Shown in pieces: positions 39,723 through 48,184 of a stretch of 64,000 bases of DNA. Source of the stretch: an uncultured Allobosea sp. Lineage in GTDB: Bacteria > Pseudomonadota > Alphaproteobacteria > Rhizobiales > Beijerinckiaceae. Made by a program: the position numbers and the translations under genes. The stretch lies in contig NZ_CAMFKW010000020.1 of the NCBI RefSeq assembly GCF_945957345.1, forward strand, positions 1 to 64,000, written 5' to 3'. Under the pieces are notes generated by a model. The model was not told the origin of the DNA, did no database searches, and was given only the letters and a program-made list of their open reading frames with translations. Position 1 is the first letter of the stretch; each line of letters starts with the position of its first letter.

Positions 39723-40834
39723 TGTATGTCGCAGTGAAAGGCGGCGAAGCCGCCATCCTCGCCACGCATGACCTCGTCGCCGAGGCCCGTCGCGGCAATC
39801 CGGCCGTGCCGGAAATCTCGGTTGCCCAGATCCGCGAGCAGCAGGCCCTGGCCTGCGCCCGCGTGATGAACGAGGGCTCGCTTTACGATCAGGACCTCGC
39901 CGCGCTGGCGCTGAAGCAGGCGCAGGGCGATGTCATCGAGGCCGCCTTCCTGATGCGGGCCTATCGCACGACGCTGCCGCGCTTCGGCTCCTCCGAGCCG
40001 CTCGATACCGCCGCGATGGCGATCCGCCGCCGCGTCTCCGCCACCTACAAGGATCTGCCCGGCGGGCAAGTGCTTGGGCCGACCTATGATTACACGCACC
40101 GTCTCTTCGATTTCGCCCTGATGGACGAAGGCGGCGAAGCCGCGCCCCGCAAGGCCGCGGCTCCGCTCGACGCTACCATGCCGCGCGTCCCCGATATCCT
40201 CGGTGCCGAGGGCCTGATGGAAGCCGAGGAGCCGCCGGAAGGCGACCCGCGCCCCTTCGACCTGACCCGCGATCCCGTCTCCTTCCCGGCCGATCGCGAC
40301 GTGCGCCTGCAATCCATGGCGCGCGGTGACGAGGGCTTCCTGCTCGGCCTCGGCTATTCCGTGCAGCGCGGCTTCGGCGGCACGCATCCCTTCGTCGGCG
40401 AAGTCCGCGTCGGCGAGGTCGCGGTCGAGTTCGTGCCGGAGGAGCTCGGCTTCGCCATCGATCTCGGCGACATCACCCTGACCGAATGCCAGATGGTCAA
40501 CCAGTTCCAGGGCTCGAAGGACGTCCCGCCACAGTTCACCCGCGGCTACGGCCTCGTCTTCGGCCATAGCGAGCGCAAGGCGATGTCGATGTCGCTGGTC
40601 GACCGTGCCTTGAAGGCGCGCGATTTCGGCGAGGCGACCAACTACCCGGCGCAGCAGGACGAGTTCGTCCTCTACCACGCCGACAATGTCGAGGCGGCCG
40701 GCTTCGTCGAGCATCTCAAGCTGCCGCATTACGTCGATTTCCAGGGCGAACTCGAACTGATCCGCCGCATACGCAGGGAGCGCGAGGAGCGGCTTGCACA
40801 GGAACAGGAAGCCATGCCGGAGGCTGCGGAATGA
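39722..40834 (+). CDS. phnI: C-P lyase subunit PhnI
   Basis: The nucleosidase-like subunit (370 residues) that, with PhnG, H and L, swaps adenine of ATP for the phosphonate. It starts MYVAVKGGEAAI, contains LIRRIRREREERL at the end and the conserved run GYSVQRGFGGTHPFVGE. It is coupled by TGATG to phnH and by ATGA to phnJ. Confidence 0.96.
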   Translation: MYVAVKGGEAAILATHDLVAEARRGNPAVPEISVAQIREQQALACARVMNEGSLYDQDLAALALKQAQGDVIEAAFLMRAYRTTLPRFGSSEPLDTAAMAIRRRVSATYKDLPGGQVLGPTYDYTHRLFDFALMDEGGEAAPRKAAAPLDATMPRVPDILGAEGLMEAEEPPEGDPRPFDLTRDPVSFPADRDVRLQSMARGDEGFLLGLGYSVQRGFGGTHPFVGEVRVGEVAVEFVPEELGFAIDLGDITLTECQMVNQFQGSKDVPPQFTRGYGLVFGHSERKAMSMSLVDRALKARDFGEATNYPAQQDEFVLYHADNVEAAGFVEHLKLPHYVDFQGELELIRRIRREREERLAQEQEAMPEAAE

Positions 40835-41754
40835 CCATCCATCAGATGCCGGCGGACGATACCAAGCCGGCTTACAACTACGCCTATCTCGACGAGCAGA
40901 CCAAACGGATGATCCGTCGCGCCTTGCTCAAGGCGGTCGCGGTGCCCGGCTATCAGGTGCCGTTCGGCTCACGCGAGATGCCGCTGGCACGGGGCTGGGG
41001 CACGGGCGGCATCCAGATCACCGCCGCGATCATCGGCCCCGCCGACACGCTCAAGGTGATCGACCAGGGCGCCGACGACACCACCAACGCCGTCTCGATC
41101 CGCAAGTTCTTCGAGCGCACGGCCGACGCCCGCACCTGCGAGGCGACGGATGAGGCGACGATCATCCAGACCCGCCACCGCATTCCGGAGGCGCCGCTGA
41201 AGCCCGGACAGGTCATGGTCTATCAGGTGCCGATGCCGGAGCCGCTGCGCCGTCTGGAGCCGCGCGAGGCCGAGACCCGCAAGATGCACGCCTGGGCCGA
41301 GTATGGGCTGATGCAGGTCAAGCTCTACGAGGACATCGCGCGCTATGGCGAGATCACCAAGACCTATGACTACCCGGTCAAGGTCAACGGCCGCTACGTG
41401 ATGGCGCCTTCGCCGATCCCGAAATTCGACAATCCGAAGATGCACATGTCGCCGTCGCTGCAATTGTTCGGCGCCGGTCGCGAGAAGCGCATCTACGCAT
41501 TGCCGCCCTATACCAGCGTGCGCAGCCTCGATTTCGAGGATCACCCCTTCCGCATCCAGAGCTGGAAGCAGCCTTGCGGACTCTGCGGTGCGGCCGACTC
41601 CTATCTCGACGAGGTCGTGATCGACGACCAGGGCGGGCGCATGTTCGTCTGCTCCGACAGCCATTATTGCGAGACCCGCCGGGCGGAAGGCCATCGCGGC
41701 GCGATGCTGGGCGATGCCGCCGCGAGCGGCCTGGTCGAGGAGACCACCCCATGA
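40831..41754 (+). CDS. phnJ: C-P lyase PhnJ, radical SAM phosphonate cleaving subunit
   Basis: Cleaves the C-P bond of ribose-1-phosphonate-5-phosphate using S-adenosylmethionine and a 4Fe-4S cluster. The four family cysteines are present: Cys249, Cys252 (PCGLCGA), Cys274 and Cys280 (FVCSDSHYC). The GWGTGG segment near residue 55 carries the glycine-radical region. At 307 residues it is slightly longer than the E. coli protein, in the C-terminal tail. It overlaps phnI and phnK by four bases each. Confidence 0.97.
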   Translation: MTIHQMPADDTKPAYNYAYLDEQTKRMIRRALLKAVAVPGYQVPFGSREMPLARGWGTGGIQITAAIIGPADTLKVIDQGADDTTNAVSIRKFFERTADARTCEATDEATIIQTRHRIPEAPLKPGQVMVYQVPMPEPLRRLEPREAETRKMHAWAEYGLMQVKLYEDIARYGEITKTYDYPVKVNGRYVMAPSPIPKFDNPKMHMSPSLQLFGAGREKRIYALPPYTSVRSLDFEDHPFRIQSWKQPCGLCGAADSYLDEVVIDDQGGRMFVCSDSHYCETRRAEGHRGAMLGDAAASGLVEETTP

Positions 41755-42557
41755 CGCTCCATGTCGCAGCGGCCGAGCTCGCGCTCGAACCCGCCCCCCT
41801 GCTCTCCGTCGACGGCGTCAGCCGCTTCTATGGCGAGCGCATCGGTTGCGCCGATGTCTCCTTCGACCTCTGGCCGGGCGAGGTGCTCGGCATCGTCGGC
41901 GAATCCGGCTCCGGCAAATCGACCCTGCTGCGCTGCCTCGCCGGCATCGACAAGCCCGACGAAGGCGAGGTGCTGTTCAGGGGCGGAGTCGAGCCCTTGG
42001 ATATCTACTCGGTGTCCGAGCAGGAGCGCCGCCGCCTGATGCGGACGGCCTGGGGCATCGTCCACCAGAATCCGCGCGACGGGTTGCGCATGGATGTCAC
42101 CGCCGGTGGCAATGTCGGCGAACGCCTGATGGATCGCGGCGACCGGCATTACGGCCAGATCCGCGAGCGCGCACTCGACTGGCTCCAGCGTGTCGAGATC
42201 GCCGGCACCCGCATCGACGATCGCCCGCGCCAGTTCTCCGGTGGCATGCAGCAGCGCCTGCAGATCGCCCGCGTGCTGGTCTCGGAACCACGCCTCGTCT
42301 TCATGGACGAGCCGACCGGCGGCCTCGACGTTTCCGTGCAGGCCCGCCTGCTCGACCTGCTGCGTGTGCTGGTGCGGGATCTCGGCCTCGCCGCGATCAT
42401 CGTCACCCACGACCTCGCGGTGGCGCGTCTCCTGACCGACCGTCTGATGGTGATGAAGGATGGCCGCGTCGTCGAGCAGGGCCTGACCGACCAGGTACTG
42501 GACGATCCGCACCACGCCTATACGCAGCTTCTCACCTCGGCGGTGCTGAGCGTGTGA
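41751..42557 (+). CDS. phnK: C-P lyase accessory ABC-type protein PhnK
   Basis: An ABC ATPase-like protein (268 residues) that docks on the PhnGHIJ core rather than on a membrane permease. Walker A GESGSGKST is at 50-58, signature FSGGMQQR, Walker B LVFMDEPTGG, H-loop VTHDLA. It resembles oligopeptide-transporter ATPases, as PhnK does in general. The stop codon lies inside a 7-bp hairpin (42552-42568). Confidence 0.95.
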   Translation: MTLHVAAAELALEPAPLLSVDGVSRFYGERIGCADVSFDLWPGEVLGIVGESGSGKSTLLRCLAGIDKPDEGEVLFRGGVEPLDIYSVSEQERRRLMRTAWGIVHQNPRDGLRMDVTAGGNVGERLMDRGDRHYGQIRERALDWLQRVEIAGTRIDDRPRQFSGGMQQRLQIARVLVSEPRLVFMDEPTGGLDVSVQARLLDLLRVLVRDLGLAAIIVTHDLAVARLLTDRLMVMKDGRVVEQGLTDQVLDDPHHAYTQLLTSAVLSV

Positions 42558-42568
42558 CCTCGTCACAC
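42552..42568 (+). other. hairpin over the phnK stop codon
   Basis: GTGTGAC-CTC-GTCACAC: a perfect 7-bp stem with a three-base loop that contains the phnK TGA (42555-42557). It sits in the only sizeable gap (45 bases) of the lyase operon and might slow ribosomes or tune phnL. There is no T run, so it is unlikely to be a full terminator. Confidence 0.4.
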
Positions 42569-42602
42569 CCTCGTCACCTCGCCGGCACAAGGCACTGACC
42601 CC

Positions 42603-43298
42603 ATGACCACGATGATTCAGGTCGAGAACGTCGCCAAGACCTTCACCCTGCACAACCAGGGCGGAGCGCGTCTGCCCGTCTTCGACAACGTCAATTTCCA
42701 TGTCGAGGCCGGCGAGGCGCTGGTGCTGGCCGGCGCGTCCGGCGCCGGCAAGTCGAGCCTGCTGCGCATCCTCTACGGCAACTACAGGCCCACGAGCGGG
42801 GCGATCCGCATCACCCATGCCGGCCGGCCCGTCGACATCGTTGCCGCCGTGCCGCGCACCGTGCTCGACATCCGCCGCCGCACGCTCGGCTTCGTCTCGC
42901 AGTTCCTGCGCGTGATCCCGCGTGTCTCCACGCTCGACATCGTGCGCGACCCGCTGCTGGCGCGCGGCGCCACGCCGGAGACCGCGACCGAACGCGCCAA
43001 GGCCATGCTCGCCCGGCTCAATTTGCCCGAGCGCCTCTGGAACCTCGCGCCCGCCACTTTCTCCGGCGGCGAGCAGCAGCGCGTCAACATCGCCCGCTCC
43101 TTCGTCGACCCCTCCGCTATCATGCTGATCGACGAGCCGACCGCCTCGCTCGACGCCGCTAATCGCGACGTCGTCGTCGAACTCATCGCCGAGGCGCGCG
43201 CCGCCGGTTCCGCCATCGTCGGAATTTTCCATGACGAGGCGGTTCGCGAACGCGTCGCGACGCGCTATCTCGACATCACCGCTTTCCGGAAGGCCTGA
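42603..43298 (+). CDS. phnL: C-P lyase accessory ABC-type protein PhnL
   Basis: The second ABC-like ATPase of the pathway (231 residues), needed with PhnGHI for the nucleosidase step. Walker [10 protein letters not shown] at 44-52, signature [10 protein letters not shown], Walker [13 protein letters not shown], and [13 protein letters not shown] near the end, all typical of PhnL. It lies two bases before phnM. Confidence 0.95.
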   Translation: MTTMIQVENVAKTFTLHNQGGARLPVFDNVNFHVEAGEALVLAGASGAGKSSLLRILYGNYRPTSGAIRITHAGRPVDIVAAVPRTVLDIRRRTLGFVSQFLRVIPRVSTLDIVRDPLLARGATPETATERAKAMLARLNLPERLWNLAPATFSGGEQQRVNIARSFVDPSAIMLIDEPTASLDAANRDVVVELIAEARAAGSAIVGIFHDEAVRERVATRYLDITAFRKA

Positions 43299-43300
43299 CG

Positions 43301-44440
43301 ATGCAGACCGTTCTCACCAATGCCAAGCTCATCCTCGAGAACGAGGTCGTCACCGGCACGATCGCCTTCGACAAGACCGGCATCACGGCCGTCGACCAGG
43401 GCAAATCCTCCCTTCCGGGCGCCATCGATGCCGGCGGCGACTATGTCGCGCCCGGCCTCGTCGAAATGCACACCGACAATATGGAAAAGCATTTCATGCC
43501 GCGCCCGAAGGTCTTCTGGCCGAACGGGCTGGCGGCGGCGCTCGTCCATGATGCGCAGATGGCTGCAGCCGGCGTCACCACCGTCTACGACGCCGTTTGC
43601 GCCGGCACGCCCTTCTCGGCCAAGGATTATCGCAAGGACATCTTCGCCGACGTGATGAAGTCGCTGGCCTATGGCAAGAGCGAGAACGTCTTCCGCATCG
43701 ACCATCGCATCCACATGCGTTGCGAGCTGACGAGCCCGCAACTGCTGGAGGACATCGAGCCCTACCAGGACGACGAATTGGTGCAGCTCGTCTCGCTGAT
43801 GGACCACACCCCCGGCCAGCGCCAGTGGCGCGATCTCCAGCACCTCAAGACCTATGCGGTCGGCAACGGCAAGACCGTCGCGGAGTTCGAGGAAGACGTT
43901 GAGGTGCGCCAGCGCGAAGGCGCCGCCAATGTCGCGAAGAACTGGCAGGCCGTGGTCGACATCTTCCGCGCGCGCGGCATCCCACTCGCGACCCATGACG
44001 ACACCATCCCCGAGCATGTCGAGGAAGGCGTCGCCTCGGGCGCGGTGATCTCGGAATTCCCGACCACGGTCGAGGCCGCCGCCGCCGCCAAGCAGCACGG
44101 CCTCGCCACGGTCGCCGGCGCGCCGAACGTCGTGCGCGGCGGCTCGCATTCGGGCGGCGTCTCGGTCTCCGAGCTCGCCGAGAAGGGGCTGCTCGACGGG
44201 CTCTCCTCCGACTATGTGCCGGCGAGCCTGCTGCAGGCGGCGGTCAAGCTCAATGCCGACCATGGCATCGCGCTGCCCGAGGCCATGGGCATGGTGACCT
44301 GGAAGGTCGCCGATATCCTCGGCCTCCGGGACCGCGGCCATCTCAAGACGGGCCTGCGCGCCGATCTCGTGCGCTTCAAGGTGCTGGGCGCGACCCCGGT
44401 TCTCGCCGCCGTCTGGTCGCAGGGCGAGCGCGCATTTTGA
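43301..44440 (+). CDS. phnM: alpha-D-ribose 1-methylphosphonate 5-triphosphate diphosphatase
   Basis: An amidohydrolase-superfamily enzyme of 379 residues that releases pyrophosphate from the ribose-phosphonate triphosphate before PhnJ acts. It shows VAPGLVEMHTDNMEKHFMPR, GVTTVYDAV, RIHMRCEL, SLMDHTPGQRQ and ATHDDTIPEHV, which carry the metal-binding His and Asp residues. Its TGA overlaps the TTG of the next gene by four bases. Confidence 0.95.
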   Translation: MQTVLTNAKLILENEVVTGTIAFDKTGITAVDQGKSSLPGAIDAGGDYVAPGLVEMHTDNMEKHFMPRPKVFWPNGLAAALVHDAQMAAAGVTTVYDAVCAGTPFSAKDYRKDIFADVMKSLAYGKSENVFRIDHRIHMRCELTSPQLLEDIEPYQDDELVQLVSLMDHTPGQRQWRDLQHLKTYAVGNGKTVAEFEEDVEVRQREGAANVAKNWQAVVDIFRARGIPLATHDDTIPEHVEEGVASGAVISEFPTTVEAAAAAKQHGLATVAGAPNVVRGGSHSGGVSVSELAEKGLLDGLSSDYVPASLLQAAVKLNADHGIALPEAMGMVTWKVADILGLRDRGHLKTGLRADLVRFKVLGATPVLAAVWSQGERAF

Positions 44441-45132
44441 GCAAGCCGCGCTACGCCGTCTATTATGCCCCCGCCGCCGACAGCGCCCTCTGGCGCTTCG
44501 GTTCGACGGTGCTTGGCTATGACGCCTTGACCGGCGAGGACCTGCCCTTCGCCGTTCCGCCCGGATGCGATCCAACGCTGTGGCCCGGCTTCACCGAGGA
44601 GCCGCGCCGCTACGGCTTCCACGCGACGCTGAAGGCGCCCTTCGAACTCGCCGACGGCCGCAGCGAGGAGCAGTTACGCGCCTTCGCCCGCAACCATGCC
44701 GCCGGGCTTGATGCCGTCACGCTGGCGGGCCTGAGCGTCACGGCGCTCGGCTCCTTCGTGGCACTGACGCCGTCCGAGCCGAGCGAGGCCTTGCAGCGCT
44801 TCGCCTTCGCGGCCGTGCAGGCCTTCGAATTGTTCCGGGCGCCACTCTCGGAGGCCGACAAGGTACGGCGCCTCAAGAGCCCACTGACCCCGGCCCAGCA
44901 CGCCTATCTCGAAGCCTATGGCTATCCTTATGTCGGCGACGCCTTCCGCTTCCACATGACGCTGACAGGCTCTTTGCCGGATGATCAGGCGGGACCGGTG
45001 AAGCAGGCCCTCGAAAGCGCTTACGCAACGGCTGTTCCGACCGGTCAGGTCACGATCGGTCGCTTTGCGCTATTCAGGCAGGATGACCGCGCCGGTCGCT
45101 TCCGTCTGCTCGACTCCTACGCTTTCGGCTAG
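44437..45132 (+). CDS. DUF1045 2H phosphoesterase of the phosphonate operon
   Basis: A 231-residue member of DUF1045, a family repeatedly found in phn operons. Two HxT motifs, FHATLKAPF (His62, Thr64) and FHMTLTGSL (His173, Thr175), mark the 2H phosphoesterase fold, which opens or cleaves cyclic nucleotide-like phosphates. It starts with TTG overlapping the phnM stop, so co-expression is certain. Since phnP is not visible, it may hydrolyse ribose 1,2-cyclic phosphate 5-phosphate; this role is inference. Confidence 0.88.
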   Translation: MSKPRYAVYYAPAADSALWRFGSTVLGYDALTGEDLPFAVPPGCDPTLWPGFTEEPRRYGFHATLKAPFELADGRSEEQLRAFARNHAAGLDAVTLAGLSVTALGSFVALTPSEPSEALQRFAFAAVQAFELFRAPLSEADKVRRLKSPLTPAQHAYLEAYGYPYVGDAFRFHMTLTGSLPDDQAGPVKQALESAYATAVPTGQVTIGRFALFRQDDRAGRFRLLDSYAFG

Positions 45133-45234
45133 AGCGTTTTCGAGCAAAGTGGACACCGGTTCACATGAAGAAAATGCGACCAGACAAAGATCTAGAGCTG
45201 CGCCATGTTGCGGAGACATGCGGCGTAGCTCTAG
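45132..45234. repeat. intergenic repeat followed by a hairpin
   Basis: TAGAGCGTTTTCGAGC... to ...ATCTAGAGC (45132-45198) resembles a short intergenic element common in Hyphomicrobiales, with a TAGAGC motif at each end. A perfect-tipped hairpin CTAGAGCT.CGCC/GGCG.AGCTCTAG (45191-45234) overlaps its end. It lies between the convergent DUF1045 gene and phnN, so it probably also ends both transcripts. Confidence 0.6.
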
Positions 45235-45830
45235 GAGCGATGTCGTCCCAGCGCGCGCAGGACGGCCAGAAGCTCCTCGGCGGCCTCGGCGACGCTGCGA
45301 TCGTTCAGGATCGTGACGATCTCGGCACGCTCCGCCGTCAGGGGCGCCTCGCGCTTCAGGCGGGCCGCGATATCGGCCTCGGTCTCGCGCCCGCGCGCCG
45401 CGAGCCGTTGCGCCAATACCGCCGCCGGGGCGGTGATGTTGAGCACGACGACGCGCTCCGCCAATTGCTCGGCCACCGCAATGGCGGCGCGCGAGACATT
45501 GACGATTACCACGGCGCCCGCGCCGATACCGGAAAGCTCGGCCGCCGGAATGCCGTAGCTCAGCCCATGCGCCCGCCAGCTCAGTGCGAGGCCGCCATCG
45601 GCCTCGATCGCTCGGAAACCCGCTTCGTCGCAGGAATCGTGATCCTCGGCACCGGCCATGGCCGGGCGGGTGATCAGGCGGCGCGCGAAGCGATAGCCGA
45701 GATCGCCGGCGAGGCCTGCCCGCGCCGCGTCCATCAGCGTGTCCTTCCCCGCGCCGGAGGGGCCGACCACGAGAACGAGCACGCCCGTCTGCACGGCGGG
45801 AAACGCGATATCAGGAGAGGATAAGGGCAT
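45231..45830 (-). CDS. phnN: ribose 1,5-bisphosphate phosphokinase PhnN
   Basis: A guanylate-kinase-like enzyme (199 residues) that makes PRPP from ribose 1,5-bisphosphate, the last step of C-P lyase breakdown. Walker A GPSGAGKDT lies at 23-31, with RLITRPAMAGAEDHDS and LSWRAHGLSYGIP typical of PhnN. It is transcribed against the lyase operon. The ATG at 45830 overlaps the start codon of the divergent acyltransferase gene and has no clear ribosome site. A GTG start at residue 17 or 21, closer to Walker A, is possible. Confidence 0.9.
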   Translation of the reverse strand: MPLSSPDIAFPAVQTGVLVLVVGPSGAGKDTLMDAARAGLAGDLGYRFARRLITRPAMAGAEDHDSCDEAGFRAIEADGGLALSWRAHGLSYGIPAAELSGIGAGAVVIVNVSRAAIAVAEQLAERVVVLNITAPAAVLAQRLAARGRETEADIAARLKREAPLTAERAEIVTILNDRSVAEAAEELLAVLRALGRHRS

Positions 45831-46452
45831 GGCTGCGAAGAAGCTGGGACTCGAACCGCTGATCGACCCGACCGCCCAGGTGAGGCAGGCGACGCTCGGC
45901 CGCTACACCGCCATCGGTGCGCGCACCATCTTCGCCGAGTCGACGATGGGTGACTACTCCTATGTCGTGAACGACGCGAATGTCATTTACACGACAATCG
46001 GCAAGTTCTGCTCGATCGCGGCGATGACCCGGATCAACCCCGGCAACCATCCGATGCATCGCGCCAGCCAGTCACATTTCACCTATCGCGCCGCCGCCTA
46101 TTTCGACGATGCCGAGGATGACGAGGCCTTCTTCGACTGGCGCCGGGCGCATGCCGTCACCATCGGCCACGATGTCTGGATCGGCCATGGCGCGATCGTG
46201 CTCGCCGGCCGTAATATCGGCACCGGCGCGGTCGTCGCGGGCGGCGCTGTTGTCACCAAGGACGTCGCGCCCTATACGATCGTGGCTGGCAATCCGGCCC
46301 GGCCGGTGAGGTGCAGGTTCCCTAGCGACATCGCGGAAAGGTTGCAAAACCTCGCCTGGTGGGACTGGGACCACACGCGGCTGCGCGCCGCGCTCGACGA
46401 TTTTCGCCACCTCTCGGTCGAGGGCTTTCTGGAGCGTCACGAAGCGGGCTAA
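45829..46452 (+). CDS. phosphonate-locus hexapeptide acyltransferase
   Basis: A left-handed beta-helix transferase of 207 residues. Hexapeptide repeats run from LGRYTAIGARTIFAESTMGD to VVAGGAVVTKDVAPYTIVAG, and HAVTIGHDVWIGHGAIV carries the catalytic His. Chloramphenicol/maltose-acetyltransferase relatives of this type are regularly found in phn clusters and may acetylate aminophosphonates or a pathway by-product; the substrate is not known. The ATG at 45829 follows AGGAGAGG and shares bases with the phnN start on the other strand. Confidence 0.88.
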   Translation: MAAKKLGLEPLIDPTAQVRQATLGRYTAIGARTIFAESTMGDYSYVVNDANVIYTTIGKFCSIAAMTRINPGNHPMHRASQSHFTYRAAAYFDDAEDDEAFFDWRRAHAVTIGHDVWIGHGAIVLAGRNIGTGAVVAGGAVVTKDVAPYTIVAGNPARPVRCRFPSDIAERLQNLAWWDWDHTRLRAALDDFRHLSVEGFLERHEAG

Positions 46453-46549
46453 ATGGCATTTATCCCGTTGTTATCGCCAGCTTTTGGGGCTTCCTTTCCC
46501 TCCGGCTTCAAGCGCGAATCCGGGATAATACGGCCGGACCTTGTAGAAA

Positions 46550-46563
46550 TTGACCCAGATCAA
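46550..46563 (+). promoter_or_regulatory. FNR/FixK-type anaerobox before the chemoreceptor gene
   Basis: TTGACCCAGATCAA fits TTGA-N6-TCAA perfectly, the site for FNR, FnrL and FixK proteins. A TAACCT hexamer at 46584-46589 is correctly placed as a -10, putting the box centre near -40, the usual class II activating position. It predicts low-oxygen induction of the globin-coupled chemoreceptor. Confidence 0.6.
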
Positions 46564-46611
46564 GACATGCCCTCATAGGTTGTTAACCTTGTGAGCTCAT
46601 GGTCGGTCTCC

Positions 46612-46630
46612 GGCGGAAACGGTTTCCGCC
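46612..46630. promoter_or_regulatory. perfect 9-bp inverted repeat in the chemoreceptor leader
   Basis: GGCGGAAAC-G-GTTTCCGCC lies downstream of the predicted start of transcription and 18 bases before the ATG. It could be an operator for a second regulator or an RNA hairpin close to the ribosome site. No T run follows. Confidence 0.45.
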
Positions 46631-46648
46631 CGAGGCTGGGGACCTCTG

Positions 46649-48163
46649 ATGTCGGCACTGGATCATCTCGGCAAGCGACTTGCCTTCATGCAGCTCGGCC
46701 CGGAGGCGCAAGCGCGCATCCGCGATGTCGGAGAAGCTCTTGGCGCATCCGTTCCGGGCGCGCTCGACGCCTTCTACGCGCAATTGCGCGCCTTCCCGGA
46801 GACGAAGGCGTTCTTCAGCAACGAGCAGCATATCGAAGGCGCCAAGCAGCGCCAGGCCAGGCATTGGGGCGGCATCGCCACCGGCAAGTTCGACGAGACC
46901 TACATCGGCGCCGTCACCCAGGTCGGTAAGGTCCATGCCCGCATCGGCCTGGAGCCGCGCTGGTATATCGGCGGCTACGCGCTGATCCTCGAGAAGCTTC
47001 TTGCCGGCGTGCTGGAAGCCCGCTGGCCGAAGAACGCGCTGGGCCGGCGCATGCCCGGCGCGGCTGAGCGCTCTGCCGAGATCGGCGCCATCGTCAAGGC
47101 GGCGCTGCTCGACATGGATTACGCCATCACCGTCTATCTCGAAGCCTCCGAGGAAGCCCGGTTGAAGGCCGAGGCCGAGGCCCGCGCCATCGAACAGGCC
47201 AAAGCGGCAGAGCGCGACAAGGCCATTGCCTGCGTCAGCCAGAGCATGGCCGCGCTGGCTGACGGCGACCTGACCTACCGCATGAGCGCCGAGATCCCGG
47301 CCGAATATTCCGAGATCCGCGACCATTTCAACGGTGCGATGGCGCGCTTGCAGGAGATGGTCGGCACGATCAAGGCGACGTCCGCCGCGATCGCCTCCTC
47401 CTCGCAAGAGATCAGCACCGGCGCGCAGGATCTCTCGATGCGCACCGAGCAGCAGGCCTCGGCGCTGGAGGAGAGCGCTGCAACGACCGAGCAGCTCGCG
47501 GCTTCCGTCAAGACCTCGACCCAGGCCTCGCGCGAATCCGTCTCGCTGGCCGACGAAGCTGCCAATGTCGCGCGCACCGGCGGCGATATCGTCCGCGAGG
47601 CCGTCGAGGCGATGGCGCGGATCGAGGGCGCCTCGAAGCGCATCTCGGAGATCACCGACGTGATCGACGGCATCGCCTTCCAGACCAATCTGCTGGCGCT
47701 CAACGCCGCCGTCGAGGCGGCACGCGCTGGCGATGCCGGGCGCGGCTTCGCCGTCGTCGCGGCCGAGGTCCGGGCCCTGGCGCAACGCTCGGCCGGCGCC
47801 GCCAAGGACATCACCGGCCTGATCTCCTCCTCGGATGCGGAGGTGGCCGAGGGCGTCAAGCTCGTCCGTCAGGCCGGCGAGACGCTGGACCGCATCGTCG
47901 CCGCCTCGGCCAAGGTCTCCAGCACGGTCGAGGAGATCGCCTCGGCCTCCAGCGAGCAGGCCAACGGCATCGACGAGATGAGCCAGACCGTCAGCCACAT
48001 GGACGAGATTACCCAGCAGAACGCCGCGCTGGCCGAGGAGAGCGCGGCTTCAGCTCGCGTTCTGCTCGACCAGATCGGACAACTCAACCGCCTGGTCGCC
48101 GCCTTCCGGACCGAGCAGGGCGGAGCGATGGCCACCGGCACCGCCCGGCGCCGCGCGGCTTGA
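46649..48163 (+). CDS. globin-coupled methyl-accepting chemotaxis protein
   Basis: A soluble HemAT-like aerotaxis receptor of 504 residues. The N-terminal protoglobin domain (about 5-170) has the likely haem ligand His96 in [20 protein letters not shown]. No TM segment is present. A linker resembling a HAMP repeat ([13 protein letters not shown]) leads to the MCP signalling domain, with the conserved tip [20 protein letters not shown] followed by VEAARAG. Methylation-helix sequences flank it. It should sense oxygen and signal to CheA/CheW. The FNR-type box upstream fits that role. Confidence 0.93.
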   Translation: MSALDHLGKRLAFMQLGPEAQARIRDVGEALGASVPGALDAFYAQLRAFPETKAFFSNEQHIEGAKQRQARHWGGIATGKFDETYIGAVTQVGKVHARIGLEPRWYIGGYALILEKLLAGVLEARWPKNALGRRMPGAAERSAEIGAIVKAALLDMDYAITVYLEASEEARLKAEAEARAIEQAKAAERDKAIACVSQSMAALADGDLTYRMSAEIPAEYSEIRDHFNGAMARLQEMVGTIKATSAAIASSSQEISTGAQDLSMRTEQQASALEESAATTEQLAASVKTSTQASRESVSLADEAANVARTGGDIVREAVEAMARIEGASKRISEITDVIDGIAFQTNLLALNAAVEAARAGDAGRGFAVVAAEVRALAQRSAGAAKDITGLISSSDAEVAEGVKLVRQAGETLDRIVAASAKVSSTVEEIASASSEQANGIDEMSQTVSHMDEITQQNAALAEESAASARVLLDQIGQLNRLVAAFRTEQGGAMATGTARRRAA

Positions 48164-48184
48164 GCTTTCCGGCTGGCGGCGCGC

